Part shown: positions 1-8,842 of the stretch, piece after piece
Numbering within the stretch: the first letter of the stretch is position 1
Layout: the number at the start of each line of letters is the position of its first letter
Assembly: GCA_019118685.1 (NCBI GenBank)
Contig: DWYL01000135.1
Location: 1-36,511 of the forward strand
Source of the DNA: Candidatus Blautia merdipullorum
GTDB lineage: Bacteria; Bacillota; Clostridia; Lachnospirales; Lachnospiraceae
Reading direction: 5' to 3'
DNA: 36,511 nucleotides
The notes under the pieces: model-generated
What the model saw: the letters and a program-made list of their open reading frames with translations, nothing else
Told to the model about the DNA's origin: nothing
Databases searched by the model: none
Made by a program: the position numbers and the translations under genes

Positions 1-1
1 A

Positions 2-292
2 AAGGATAAATATTATGAGGATCTGACAGAGGAAGAAAAACAGGAGGAAAATCTGAATATCCGTAATGGATTAAATTTTGCCAGAAAAGTGCTGATTACA
101 GAAGAATGTGAGATGCTGATTCTGGATGAAATCCTAAGCGCTTTGGAGCTGGGAATCGTTTCAGAGGAAGAGGTGAAAGGACTGATAAAAGCAAAAGATG
201 ATGAGACAGAGCTGATTCTGACAGGCAATATGGTCACAGAGGCATTGAAAGAAGCAGCTGACAGAGTTGTTTCTCTGGAGATCATCAAATAG
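2..292 (+). CDS. Cob(I)alamin/cob(I)yrinic acid a,c-diamide adenosyltransferase-like protein, C-terminal part (5' end outside window)
   Basis: Frame open from the window edge: KDKYYEDLTEEEKQEENLNIRNGLNFARKVLITEECEMLILDEILSALELGIVSEEEVKGLI...ELILTGNMVTEALKEAADRVVSLEIIK. The 'MLILDEI' and 'ELILTG...ADRV' motifs are typical of the CobO/BtuR family. Confidence 0.7.
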   Translation, partial: KDKYYEDLTEEEKQEENLNIRNGLNFARKVLITEECEMLILDEILSALELGIVSEEEVKGLIKAKDDETELILTGNMVTEALKEAADRVVSLEIIK

Positions 293-342
293 CTTTTCAT
301 ACAGTGAAAAAACGTAAGAGAACAGCAGAAGGAGGAAGATAT

Positions 343-1233
343 ATGGCTATTTTTAAAGGTGCAGGTGTAGCAATCGTAACACCGATGAAGGAAAATGGAG
401 ATGTAAATTTTGAAAAGCTCGGGGAAATCCTGGAAGAGCAGATCGCAGAGGGAACGGATGCGGTCATTATCTGTGGAACAACGGGAGAATCTTCTACCCT
501 TTCACATGAAGAGCACATGGAGACTATCCGTTATACCATTGATAAAGTAAATAAAAGAATTCCCGTAGTGGCAGGTACAGGCTCCAACTGCACAGAAACT
601 GCCATTATGATGTCCCAGGAAGCAGAGCGGATGGGAGCTGACGGCCTTCTGCTTGTGAGTCCGTATTATAATAAGGCTACACAGAAAGGCCTGATCGCTC
701 ACTATACAGCTATCGCGAATTCTGTAAAACTTCCTATTATACTGTATAATATTGCAGGCCGTACAGGAATTAATATTGAACCTAAGACGCTGCTTTATCT
801 GGCAGAAAATGTAGAAAATATTGTGGCTGTGAAAGAAGCTTCCGGAAATATTTCACAGATCGCGGATATTGCGGCTATGACCAGGGGTAAACTGGATATC
901 TATTCTGGAAATGATGATCAGATCACACCGATCATGGCTTTAGGCGGAATCGGAGTAATCTCGGTGCTGTCTAATATTGCCCCAAGATATACCCATGATC
1001 TGGCTATGAGCTATCTGGAAGGCGATGTGCAGAAGAGCTGTGAAATGCAGCTGAAGGCTCTCCCGCTGGTACGGGCATTATTCTCAGAAGTAAATCCGAT
1101 CCCGGTAAAAGCCGCTATGAACCTTATGGGCAAAGAGGTAGGACCTCTTCGTATGCCTCTCACAGAAATGGAAGAAGGACATAAAGAGGCCTTAAAGCAG
1201 GCAATGATTGATTTTGGACTGAAACTGGCATAA
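343..1233 (+). CDS. dapA: 4-hydroxy-tetrahydrodipicolinate synthase
   Basis: MAIFKGAGVAIVTPMKENG...VIICGTTGESSTLSHEEH...VSPYYNKATQKGL...LYNIAGRTGINI...VKEASGNISQ. Start placed at 343 (AGGAGGAAGATAT RBS) rather than 304. Confidence 0.96.
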   Translation: MAIFKGAGVAIVTPMKENGDVNFEKLGEILEEQIAEGTDAVIICGTTGESSTLSHEEHMETIRYTIDKVNKRIPVVAGTGSNCTETAIMMSQEAERMGADGLLLVSPYYNKATQKGLIAHYTAIANSVKLPIILYNIAGRTGINIEPKTLLYLAENVENIVAVKEASGNISQIADIAAMTRGKLDIYSGNDDQITPIMALGGIGVISVLSNIAPRYTHDLAMSYLEGDVQKSCEMQLKALPLVRALFSEVNPIPVKAAMNLMGKEVGPLRMPLTEMEEGHKEALKQAMIDFGLKLA

Positions 1234-1273
1234 TAGATAGAAAATAGAAGATACAGAAGAAAAGAGGAAAAAA

Positions 1274-2038
1274 ATGGTCAGAATTATTATGAACGGCTGC
1301 AACGGACATATGGGCCAGGTAATTTACGGGCTGGCTGCCCAGGATCCTGAGGCTGAGATAGTGGCCGGAGTAGATCTGGAAGATAAAGGCTTATGCGCAT
1401 GTCCTGTTTTTACTGAACTGGAAAAATGTGATGTGCCGGCTGATGTTTTGATTGATTTTTCGTCAGCAAAGGCTACAGACAGTGTGCTGGAATACTGCGG
1501 AAGCAGAAAGCTGCCTCTGGTATTGTGCACTACAGGTCTGTCTGAGGAACAGCTGAAGAAAGTAGAGGAGACAGCAAAGGAGACAGCGGTGCTGCGCTCT
1601 GCAAATATGTCTCTGGGTATCAATACTCTGCTGAAGCTGATCCAGGAGGCTGCCAAGGTTCTTGCGGCTGCAGGCTTTGATATGGAGATCGTAGAACGCC
1701 ATCACAACTTAAAAGTGGACGCTCCCAGCGGTACAGCTCTTGCTCTGGCAGATAGTCTGAATGAGGCTATGGATCATGAATATCATTACGTCTATGATAG
1801 GAGCCAGAGACGGGAAAAGAGGGATCCGAAAGAAATTGGCATTTCAGCAGTAAGAGGCGGGACAATCGTGGGCGACCACGAAATTATTTTCGCAGGTCCT
1901 GATGAAGTGATAGAATTCAAGCATACTGCGTATTCTAAAACGGTATTTGCAAAAGGCGCAGTTGAGGCTGCAAAATTCCTGAAGGGAAAAACTGCAGGAA
2001 TGTATAATATGAGCCATGTGATCAACGGCGAAAAATAA
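1274..2038 (+). CDS. dapB: 4-hydroxy-tetrahydrodipicolinate reductase
   Basis: MVRIIMNGCNGHMGQ...IDFSSAKATD...VERHHNLKVDAPSGTAL...GDHEIIFAGPDEVIEFKHTAYSK motifs; directly downstream of dapA. Confidence 0.96.
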   Translation: MVRIIMNGCNGHMGQVIYGLAAQDPEAEIVAGVDLEDKGLCACPVFTELEKCDVPADVLIDFSSAKATDSVLEYCGSRKLPLVLCTTGLSEEQLKKVEETAKETAVLRSANMSLGINTLLKLIQEAAKVLAAAGFDMEIVERHHNLKVDAPSGTALALADSLNEAMDHEYHYVYDRSQRREKRDPKEIGISAVRGGTIVGDHEIIFAGPDEVIEFKHTAYSKTVFAKGAVEAAKFLKGKTAGMYNMSHVINGEK

Positions 2039-2055
2039 AAAGGTATATAGAAATA

Positions 2056-2113
2056 AAAAACAGGCCTTGTGGGACACCGGAAACGCCGGAATGTTTCATA
2101 AGGCTGTTTTTGT
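2056..2113 (+). terminator. Rho-independent terminator after dapB
   Basis: ACAGGCCTTGTG...CCGG-aaacg-CCGG...CATAAGGCTGTTTTTGT hairpin with T-run. Confidence 0.75.
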
Positions 2114-2172
2114 ATAAAAAATAGGATGGATGCGCATATTAACAGCAGACTAAAAGAAAAGGAGAAAATGTT

Positions 2173-2442
2173 ATGAAAGCGAAAGATATGAAAAAATTAG
2201 TCCTTTGCCTGATAGCTGCTGCTGTTCTGACAGGCGGCGCTGCATGTGGAAATGATAATAATACGGAGAACGACAGAGGCACATCTACGGAAAATTCTAT
2301 GACAGATGACGGTGTGGCAGGAGATGCAGGAGAGGCTCTGAAAGACGGTACGGAAGATCTGGGAGAGGATATAAAAAATGGAGTAGAGGATGCCGGAGAT
2401 TCTATAAAAGAGAATGCTGAGAGAGCAACTGAAAATCGATAA
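2173..2442 (+). CDS. Small acidic secreted/lipoprotein-like protein of unknown function
   Basis: N-terminal signal peptide ending near a Cys (KKLVLCLIAAAVLTGGAACGND), then an acidic repetitive tail (EALKDGTEDLGEDIKNGVEDAGDSIKENAERATENR). Confidence 0.7.
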   Translation: MKAKDMKKLVLCLIAAAVLTGGAACGNDNNTENDRGTSTENSMTDDGVAGDAGEALKDGTEDLGEDIKNGVEDAGDSIKENAERATENR

Positions 2443-2472
2443 ACAGAAGTTCAGTTTGCTTTTTAGCGCGGG

Positions 2473-2531
2473 GGAGAATACAGATAGAGAAATAAAATCA
2501 GAGAAAATGGTGAATTTTATCTGTATTCTCC
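2473..2531 (+). terminator. Long intergenic hairpin, possible terminator
   Basis: Perfect 14-bp stem GGAGAATACAGATA (2473-2486) / TATCTGTATTCTCC (2518-2531); weak T-tract follows. Confidence 0.5.
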
Positions 2532-2590
2532 ATACAATTTTTCTGCTATATCTATAAACATAGAAATCCCTTAAAATTTTCTAAAAACGG

Positions 2591-2619
2591 TTGAACTGGA
2601 AATATGATATTGGTATAAT
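2591..2619 (+). promoter_or_regulatory. Sigma-70-type promoter for hpf
   Basis: TTGAAC (2591-2596), 17-nt spacer, TATAAT (2614-2619). Confidence 0.75.
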
Positions 2620-2674
2620 AATGGTACATTACAAGATGAAGTCTTGTAAAATATACGTAAAGGGGTTGGACATA

Positions 2675-3208
2675 ATGAAGTTTGTAATTAGCGGAAAAAA
2701 TATTGATGTTACAGAAGGCCTGAAAAAAGCAGTAGAGGACAAACTTGGAAAACTGGAAAGATACTTCACGTCTGACACAGAGATCATTGTTACGCTGAGT
2801 GTAGAAAAAGAGAGACAGAAAATCGAGGTTACGATTCCTGTAAAAGGCAATATTATCCGGTCTGAGCAGGTAAGCAGCGATATGTATGTTTCTATTGACT
2901 TAGTGGAAGAAATCATTGAAAGACAGCTGAGAAAGTACAAAAATAAGATTATTGATAAAAAGCAGAGCGGTACAGGATTCCAGCCTGAATTTGTGGATCA
3001 GGATTATGAAGACGATACAAATGAGATCAAGATCATCCGTACGAAAAAATTCGGATTCAAGCCGATGTATCCGGAAGACGCATGTGTACAGATGGAATTG
3101 CTGGGCCATAACTTCTTCGTATTCTTAAATGCGGAAACAGAAGAGGTAAATGTTGTTTACAAAAGAAAAGGAAATACTTACGGACTGATCGAGCCGGATT
3201 TCGGCTGA
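2675..3208 (+). CDS. hpf: Ribosome hibernation-promoting factor, long form (HPF/RaiA family)
   Basis: MKFVISGKNIDVTEGLKKAVEDKLGKLERYF... with C-terminal RTKKFGFKPMYPEDACVQMELLGHNFFVFLNAETEEVNVVYKRKGNTYGLIEP. The track start at 2591 lies on the -35 box, so ATG 2675 is preferred. Confidence 0.95.
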   Translation: MKFVISGKNIDVTEGLKKAVEDKLGKLERYFTSDTEIIVTLSVEKERQKIEVTIPVKGNIIRSEQVSSDMYVSIDLVEEIIERQLRKYKNKIIDKKQSGTGFQPEFVDQDYEDDTNEIKIIRTKKFGFKPMYPEDACVQMELLGHNFFVFLNAETEEVNVVYKRKGNTYGLIEPDFG

Positions 3209-3243
3209 TGCCTGTAACTGAAATGACAGAAGGATAAAGAGTG

Positions 3244-3290
3244 AAAAGGAGTCTCTCCACAGAGCAGATGCTTTGAGAGACTCCTTTTTT
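3244..3290 (+). terminator. Rho-independent terminator after hpf
   Basis: AAAAGGAGTCTCTC...GAGAGACTCCTTTTTT hairpin with T-run. Confidence 0.85.
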
Positions 3291-3411
3291 GAGCTTTTGC
3301 CCGAAAGCAAAAATTGTTCAAAAAGCCCTAAAAATTCTTCTTTCGTTTCTGTAAAAGGAAAGGTAGAATAGAAATTAGTAAAAATATATCACCTAAAAAG
3401 GAGGAAAATTT

Positions 3412-5679
3412 ATGCGAAATGTTATCAGCCTGAATCAGGACTGGAAATTTATTCAGCAGGATGCAGGGCTTCCGGAAACTCTGCCGGCGGACTGGCAGAC
3501 TGTACAGCTGCCTCACACATGGAATGCCATTGACGGACAGGACGGCAACGGATCATATGACAGAGGAAGATACTGGTACGCAAAAACTTTTGAGACACCA
3601 AAGCAGCCTTTGCCGGGAGGAAAAGTATTTGTGGAAATCCTGGCGGCAGGACAGCAGGCTACCGTATATGTAAACGGCACAGAAGTGACCTATCATGAAG
3701 GCGGATATTCCACTTTCCGTGGGGATATCACTTCTCTGTGCAAAGAAGAAGGAGAGAATCTTCTGGTGATCGCCTGCAGCAATGAATATAAGGACAGCGT
3801 ATATCCACAGTCAGCAGACTTTACCTTCTACGGCGGACTTTACAGGGGCGTGAATCTGATCAGTGTGCCGGAAGCACATTTTGATCTGGAATATTATGGA
3901 GGTCCGGGTATCCAGGTGACACCGAAGCCTTGTGACTGCGGCGGCGCGACTTTTGAAATTGTTTCCTACGTTAAAAATATAGATGAAAACTTTACAGTAC
4001 TGTATTCTGTTCTTGATGCAGAGGGCAAAGAAGTAGCCAGTGGCTGCCGCCCGGCTGATAGTACAGGAATCACTCTTTATGTACCAGATGCACAGAGATG
4101 GGAGATCGACAGCCCATATTTGTACACTGTAAAAGCAACTCTTCAGAGAAGAAATGAGGCATATGATGAGATTTCTGCCAGAGTGGGCGTGCGCAGCTTT
4201 TCCTGTGATCCAAACAAAGGATTTATCATCAACGGAAAAGAGACACCTCTCCGGGGTGTGAGCCGTCATCAGGATATGCTTTACAAAGGAAATGCATTGA
4301 CAAAAGAAGACCATTACAGAGACGCGGCGCTGATCAAAGAGCTGGGAGCCAATACCATCCGTCTGGCCCATTATCAGCATTCACAGGACTTCTATGATGC
4401 CTGTGACGAGATGGGCTTTATCGTATGGGCTGAGATTCCCTTTATCAGTGTATTCAACAAGGATCCGGAAGCTCATCAGAACTGTATCAGCCAGTTAAAA
4501 GAGCTGATCATCCAGAATTATAACCATCCATCTATCTGCTTCTGGGGCATCTCCAATGAGATCCTGATCGGCGGCATTTCCGAGAAGCTGGTGGAAAATC
4601 ATAAAGAACTGAACGCTTTGGCAAAAGAACTGGATCCAACCCGTCTCACAACCATTGCCCATGTGACCATGACTCCGGTAGAAAGCCCAATGCATGGCAT
4701 CACTGATGTAGAGAGCTACAATCACTACTTTGGGTGGTACGGGGGAAAGATGGAAGACAACGGTCCATGGTTCGACAACTTCCATAAGGTTCATCCGGAC
4801 ATCTGCGTAGGTGTTTCTGAATACGGCTGTGAAGGTATTATCACCTATCACGGACCAAATCCTGCCTGCAAGGACTATAGTGAAGAGTATCAGGCGCTGT
4901 ATCATGAGCATATGGCAAAAGTCCTGGACGAGCGTCCATGGCTTTGGTCCAGTCATGTATGGAACATGTTCGATTTCGGCTGTGCTGCCAGAAACGAAGG
5001 CGGCGTGGCAGGACGTAACAACAAGGGCCTGATGACCATTGACAGAAAGACAAAGAAAGACAGCTATTATATTTATAAAGCATACTGGAACAAAGAGTCT
5101 ATGGTACATCTCTGTGGAAAACGCTACGCTCAGAGAGCTGGAGAGACTACTCAGATCCGTGTATATTCCAATCTTCCTACAGTTACCTTGTATCTGAATG
5201 GAGAAAAAGTGGGAGAGCAGAGCGCTGAAAAGGTATTTGTATTTGAGGTGGCTCTGGCTGAGGGATTCAATACTATCGTGGCAGAGGCAGGAGACCTGAA
5301 AGATGCCATGACTTTGGAAAAAGTAGAGAAAGAGCCTTCTATTTATGTGCTGCCGGAAGTAAACGAAAGAGCAGAAGGAGTTGCCAACTGGTTTAAGGCT
5401 GTGGGGGATCTGGATCTGAAGGCGCCTATGGAATTCCCGGAGGGTATGTACAGCATTAAAGATACTATGGAAGAACTGGCAAAGAATGAAGAAGCGGTTA
5501 AAATCGCCGCTACAGCCTTTAAACTAACTATGAATATGACTGTTAAGCCGGGAGAAGGCATGTGGGATATGATGAAATCCATGACTCTGGAAAAGGTGGG
5601 TGAAATGGCTGGCTCCCTTGCTCCTGAAGGGTTTATGGAAAGTATCAATGCTAAGTTGAACCAGATTAAAAAAGATTAA
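3412..5679 (+). CDS. Glycoside hydrolase family 2 protein, likely beta-galactosidase, with an extra C-terminal helical segment
   Basis: LNQDWKFIQQD...LPHTWNAIDGQDGNGSYDRGRYWY...GVSRHQD...ANTIRLAHYQHSQDFYDACDEMGFIVWAEIP...CFWGISNEI...VGVSEYGCEG...WNMFDFG motifs. Confidence 0.92.
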   Translation: MRNVISLNQDWKFIQQDAGLPETLPADWQTVQLPHTWNAIDGQDGNGSYDRGRYWYAKTFETPKQPLPGGKVFVEILAAGQQATVYVNGTEVTYHEGGYSTFRGDITSLCKEEGENLLVIACSNEYKDSVYPQSADFTFYGGLYRGVNLISVPEAHFDLEYYGGPGIQVTPKPCDCGGATFEIVSYVKNIDENFTVLYSVLDAEGKEVASGCRPADSTGITLYVPDAQRWEIDSPYLYTVKATLQRRNEAYDEISARVGVRSFSCDPNKGFIINGKETPLRGVSRHQDMLYKGNALTKEDHYRDAALIKELGANTIRLAHYQHSQDFYDACDEMGFIVWAEIPFISVFNKDPEAHQNCISQLKELIIQNYNHPSICFWGISNEILIGGISEKLVENHKELNALAKELDPTRLTTIAHVTMTPVESPMHGITDVESYNHYFGWYGGKMEDNGPWFDNFHKVHPDICVGVSEYGCEGIITYHGPNPACKDYSEEYQALYHEHMAKVLDERPWLWSSHVWNMFDFGCAARNEGGVAGRNNKGLMTIDRKTKKDSYYIYKAYWNKESMVHLCGKRYAQRAGETTQIRVYSNLPTVTLYLNGEKVGEQSAEKVFVFEVALAEGFNTIVAEAGDLKDAMTLEKVEKEPSIYVLPEVNERAEGVANWFKAVGDLDLKAPMEFPEGMYSIKDTMEELAKNEEAVKIAATAFKLTMNMTVKPGEGMWDMMKSMTLEKVGEMAGSLAPEGFMESINAKLNQIKKD

Positions 5680-5734
5680 ATAGTAAAACTTCTTTGAGAA
5701 TTGTTTTAACAGGCGGTTTTTAAAGGACATTCCT

Positions 5735-5784
5735 CCAGGGATATCTCAGCAGAATAAAAGAATGCGGGATATCCCTGCTTTTTG
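5735..5784 (+). terminator. Terminator after GH2 gene
   Basis: CAGGGATATC (5736-5745) / GATATCCCTG (5768-5777) followed by CTTTTTG. Confidence 0.75.
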
Positions 5785-5807
5785 TTGCCGTGAAAAGCTC
5801 TTTGTTC

Positions 5808-5836
5808 TTGTGTTCATACAGGGAAAGTGTTACAAT
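5808..5836 (+). promoter_or_regulatory. Candidate secA promoter
   Basis: TTGTGT (5808-5813), 17-nt spacer, TACAAT (5831-5836), 45 nt upstream of the secA ATG. Confidence 0.5.
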
Positions 5837-5881
5837 AAACGTTGACAGTTTAAAAATTGGATAGTTATAGGAGTGCAATGC

Positions 5882-8455
5882 ATGAATGTAATTGAGAAAG
5901 TGTTTGGAACCCACAGTGAGAGAGAATTGAAAAGAATTAAAACCACTGTGGATAAAATCGAGTCTCTCCGGCCTCAGATGCAGGCCTTAAGCGATGAAGA
6001 GCTGAGAGGAAAGACCAGAGAATATAAAAACCGTCTGCAGGAAGGTGAAACTTTAGATAATATTCTCCCTGAGGCGTTTGCTACAGTCCGTGAAGCGGCA
6101 AAACGTGTTCTGGGAATGGAACATTATAGAGTACAGCTGATCGGCGGCATTATTCTCCATCAGGGACGTATTGCAGAGATGAAAACCGGTGAGGGAAAAA
6201 CCCTGGTATCAACTCTGCCGGCTTATTTGAACGCCCTGGAAGGAAAAGGCGTGCATATTGTAACCGTTAATGATTACCTGGCAAACCGTGATGCGGAATG
6301 GATGGGAAAAGTCCATGAGTTCCTGGGGCTAACCGTAGGGGTGGTCCTCAATTCTATGAAGAATGATGAGAGAAGGGCCCAGTATGCCTGCGACATTACC
6401 TATGTGACCAACAACGAGCTGGGATTTGACTACCTTCGTGATAACATGGTGATCTATAAAGAACAGCTGGTGCAGAGAGATCTTCATTATGCCATTATCG
6501 ATGAGGTGGATTCTGTATTGATCGATGAGGCCCGTACTCCGCTGATCATTTCCGGACAGAGCGGTAAGTCTACGAAGCTTTATGAGGTCTGCGATATCCT
6601 GGCAAGACAGCTGGAAAGAGGAGAGGCCAGCGGGGAAGTTACCAAGATGACGGCCATTATGGGTGAAGAGATCACAGAAACAGGCGATTTCATCGTTAAT
6701 GAAAAGGACAAGATCGTAAACCTGACAGAACAAGGTGTTCATAAAGTGGAGGAATTTTTCCACATTGATAATCTGGCTGACCCGGAGAACCTGGAGATCC
6801 AGCATAATATCATCCTGGCTCTCAGGGCTCATAATCTGATGTTCAGAGATCAGGATTATGTGGTAAAGGACGATGAAGTTCTGATCGTAGACGAGTTTAC
6901 GGGACGTATCATGCCCGGCCGGAGGTATTCCGACGGTCTTCATCAGGCTATTGAAGCCAAAGAGCATGTGAAGGTACGCAGAGAAAGCAAGACTCTAGCT
7001 ACTATTACTTTCCAGAATTTCTTTAATAAATATAATAAGAAAGCCGGTATGACCGGTACAGCTCTTACCGAGGAAAAAGAATTCAGAGATATTTATGGAA
7101 TGGATGTTATTGAGATCCCGACCAACAAACCTATCGCCCGTATAGATCTGGAAGATGCTGTTTATATGACAAAGAAGGAAAAATTCCGGGCTGTAGTGGA
7201 AGCGGTAAAGGAAGCCCATGCAAAACAGCAGCCGGTTCTGGTAGGTACTATCACTATAGAGACTTCCGAACTTCTAAGCCGTATGCTGAAAAGAGAGGGG
7301 ATCCTTCATCAGGTGCTGAACGCCAAGTTCCATGAGAAAGAGGCGGAGATCGTGGCTCATGCCGGCGAGGCTGGCAATGTGACTATTGCCACCAACATGG
7401 CCGGCCGTGGTACGGATATTAAACTGGATGAGGTAGCCAGAGCTGCCGGGGGCTTAAAGATCATCGGCACAGAACGTCATGAGTCCAGACGTATCGATAA
7501 TCAGCTGAGAGGACGTTCCGGACGTCAGGGCGATCCGGGAGAATCCAGATTTTATCTGTCTCTTGAAGATGATCTTATGCGGCTTTTCGGCTCCGAAAAA
7601 CTGATGAATATGTTTAAGTCACTTGGGGTGGCGGAGAATGAGCAGATCGAACATAAAATGCTTTCCAGTGCGATTGAGAAAGCACAGAAGAAGATCGAAA
7701 GCAACAACTACGGTATCCGTAAGAATCTGCTGGAATATGATCAGGTAAATAATGAGCAGAGAGAGATCATCTATAAAGAACGTCGGAGAGTTTTGGACGG
7801 CGAAAATATGCGGGATGCTATTTATAAGATGATCACAGACACTGTGGAACACGCTGTGGATATGGTATTTTCTGATGATGTAGACCAGGAAGAATGGGAT
7901 ATGAATGAAATCAATTCTGTTCTTCGTCCGATCATTCCTTTGAAGCCAATCACCCGTGAAGACATTAAGGGAATGCGGAAAAACCAGGTGAAGCAGAAGC
8001 TGAAGGAAGAAGCTGTAAAACTCTATGAAGAGAAGGAAGCAGAATTTCCGGAGGCAGAACAGCTTCGTGAGCTGGAGCGGGTGATTCTTCTGAAGGTTAT
8101 CGATCAGAAGTGGATGGATCATATTGATGATATGGATCAGCTCCGTCAGGGTATCGGCCTTCAGGCTTACGGACAGAGAGACCCTAAGGTAGAGTATAAG
8201 CTGCAGGCCTATGAAATGTTTGACAGTATGATCGCAGCTATTCAGGAGACCACTTTAAGGCTTCTGTATCATGTACGTTTGGAGCAGAAGGTGGAAAGAG
8301 AGCAGGTGGCTCAGGTTACGGGAACCAACAAGGACGAGTCCGGACCGAGAAAACCTGTTCAGAAGACGGAGAAAAAGATATATCCGAATGATCCCTGCCC
8401 CTGCGGCAGCGGAAAGAAATACAAACAGTGCTGCGGCAGAAAGAAGATCAGCTGA
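5882..8455 (+). CDS. secA: Preprotein translocase ATPase subunit SecA
   Basis: [19 protein letters not shown]...[25 protein letters not shown]...[12 protein letters not shown]...[20 protein letters not shown]...[11 protein letters not shown]...[13 protein letters not shown], and a C-terminal zinc motif [16 protein letters not shown]. Confidence 0.98.
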   Translation: MNVIEKVFGTHSERELKRIKTTVDKIESLRPQMQALSDEELRGKTREYKNRLQEGETLDNILPEAFATVREAAKRVLGMEHYRVQLIGGIILHQGRIAEMKTGEGKTLVSTLPAYLNALEGKGVHIVTVNDYLANRDAEWMGKVHEFLGLTVGVVLNSMKNDERRAQYACDITYVTNNELGFDYLRDNMVIYKEQLVQRDLHYAIIDEVDSVLIDEARTPLIISGQSGKSTKLYEVCDILARQLERGEASGEVTKMTAIMGEEITETGDFIVNEKDKIVNLTEQGVHKVEEFFHIDNLADPENLEIQHNIILALRAHNLMFRDQDYVVKDDEVLIVDEFTGRIMPGRRYSDGLHQAIEAKEHVKVRRESKTLATITFQNFFNKYNKKAGMTGTALTEEKEFRDIYGMDVIEIPTNKPIARIDLEDAVYMTKKEKFRAVVEAVKEAHAKQQPVLVGTITIETSELLSRMLKREGILHQVLNAKFHEKEAEIVAHAGEAGNVTIATNMAGRGTDIKLDEVARAAGGLKIIGTERHESRRIDNQLRGRSGRQGDPGESRFYLSLEDDLMRLFGSEKLMNMFKSLGVAENEQIEHKMLSSAIEKAQKKIESNNYGIRKNLLEYDQVNNEQREIIYKERRRVLDGENMRDAIYKMITDTVEHAVDMVFSDDVDQEEWDMNEINSVLRPIIPLKPITREDIKGMRKNQVKQKLKEEAVKLYEEKEAEFPEAEQLRELERVILLKVIDQKWMDHIDDMDQLRQGIGLQAYGQRDPKVEYKLQAYEMFDSMIAAIQETTLRLLYHVRLEQKVEREQVAQVTGTNKDESGPRKPVQKTEKKIYPNDPCPCGSGKKYKQCCGRKKIS

Positions 8456-8489
8456 TACCGGGCTAAGGGATAAATATTGTAAAAGACGC

Positions 8490-8531
8490 AAAACTGCTGT
8501 AGGTATAGGAAACTGTAACTGCAGCAGTTTG
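8490..8531 (+). terminator. Hairpin downstream of secA
   Basis: AAACTGCTG (8491-8499) / CAGCAGTTT (8522-8530); no strong T-run. Confidence 0.4.
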
Positions 8532-8582
8532 TCAGTTAAAAATATATAAGATATGATAAAGCCGCAGAGAGGAGGATGGATT

Positions 8583-8822
8583 ATGGGACAGATGGTGGAT
8601 TTTACCATGGAGAGGGAAGGACTGGTCAAGTCTGGAGACCGGGTAGAACTGAAGGAAGATCAGGCGGTCACTATGTCAGGAGTCATGTATTATTATACCA
8701 TAAAGCCTGCAGTTGCCATGTCCAGTAATCTGAAGAAACCTCTGGCGAAACTTACAGGAACGGTGAGAAAGGTAGAGCCTCAGGTAAGTATTTATATGGT
8801 GACTGTGGAGATTGATCAATAA
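8583..8822 (+). CDS. Small hypothetical protein between secA and prfB
   Basis: 79-aa ORF MGQMVDFTMEREGLVKSGDRVELKEDQAVTMSGVMYYYTIKPAVAMSSNLKKPLAKLTGTVRKVEPQVSIYMVTVEIDQ with AGGAGG-type RBS, in tight array with prfB. Confidence 0.75.
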   Translation: MGQMVDFTMEREGLVKSGDRVELKEDQAVTMSGVMYYYTIKPAVAMSSNLKKPLAKLTGTVRKVEPQVSIYMVTVEIDQ

Positions 8823-8842
8823 GAAAGAAGGAGGAAATAAGA

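Noticed and set aside
2591-2674. N-terminal extension of hpf from the TTG at 2591
   Set aside because: The TTG is the first base triplet of the TTGAAC -35 box (TATAAT follows after 17 nt); the start should be ATG 2675.
2443-2674. Possible raiA-motif structured RNA upstream of hpf (raiA)
   Set aside because: The region contains only a simple 14-bp hairpin and a promoter 56 nt before the start codon; the transcribed leader is too short for that large RNA.
4495-5109. 204-aa minus-strand ORF, and other long antisense ORFs (e.g. 6329-6967, 14229-15158, 21107-21997, 29525-30532)
   Set aside because: They lie opposite strongly supported genes, have no recognisable domains and look like shadow ORFs of codon-biased sequence.
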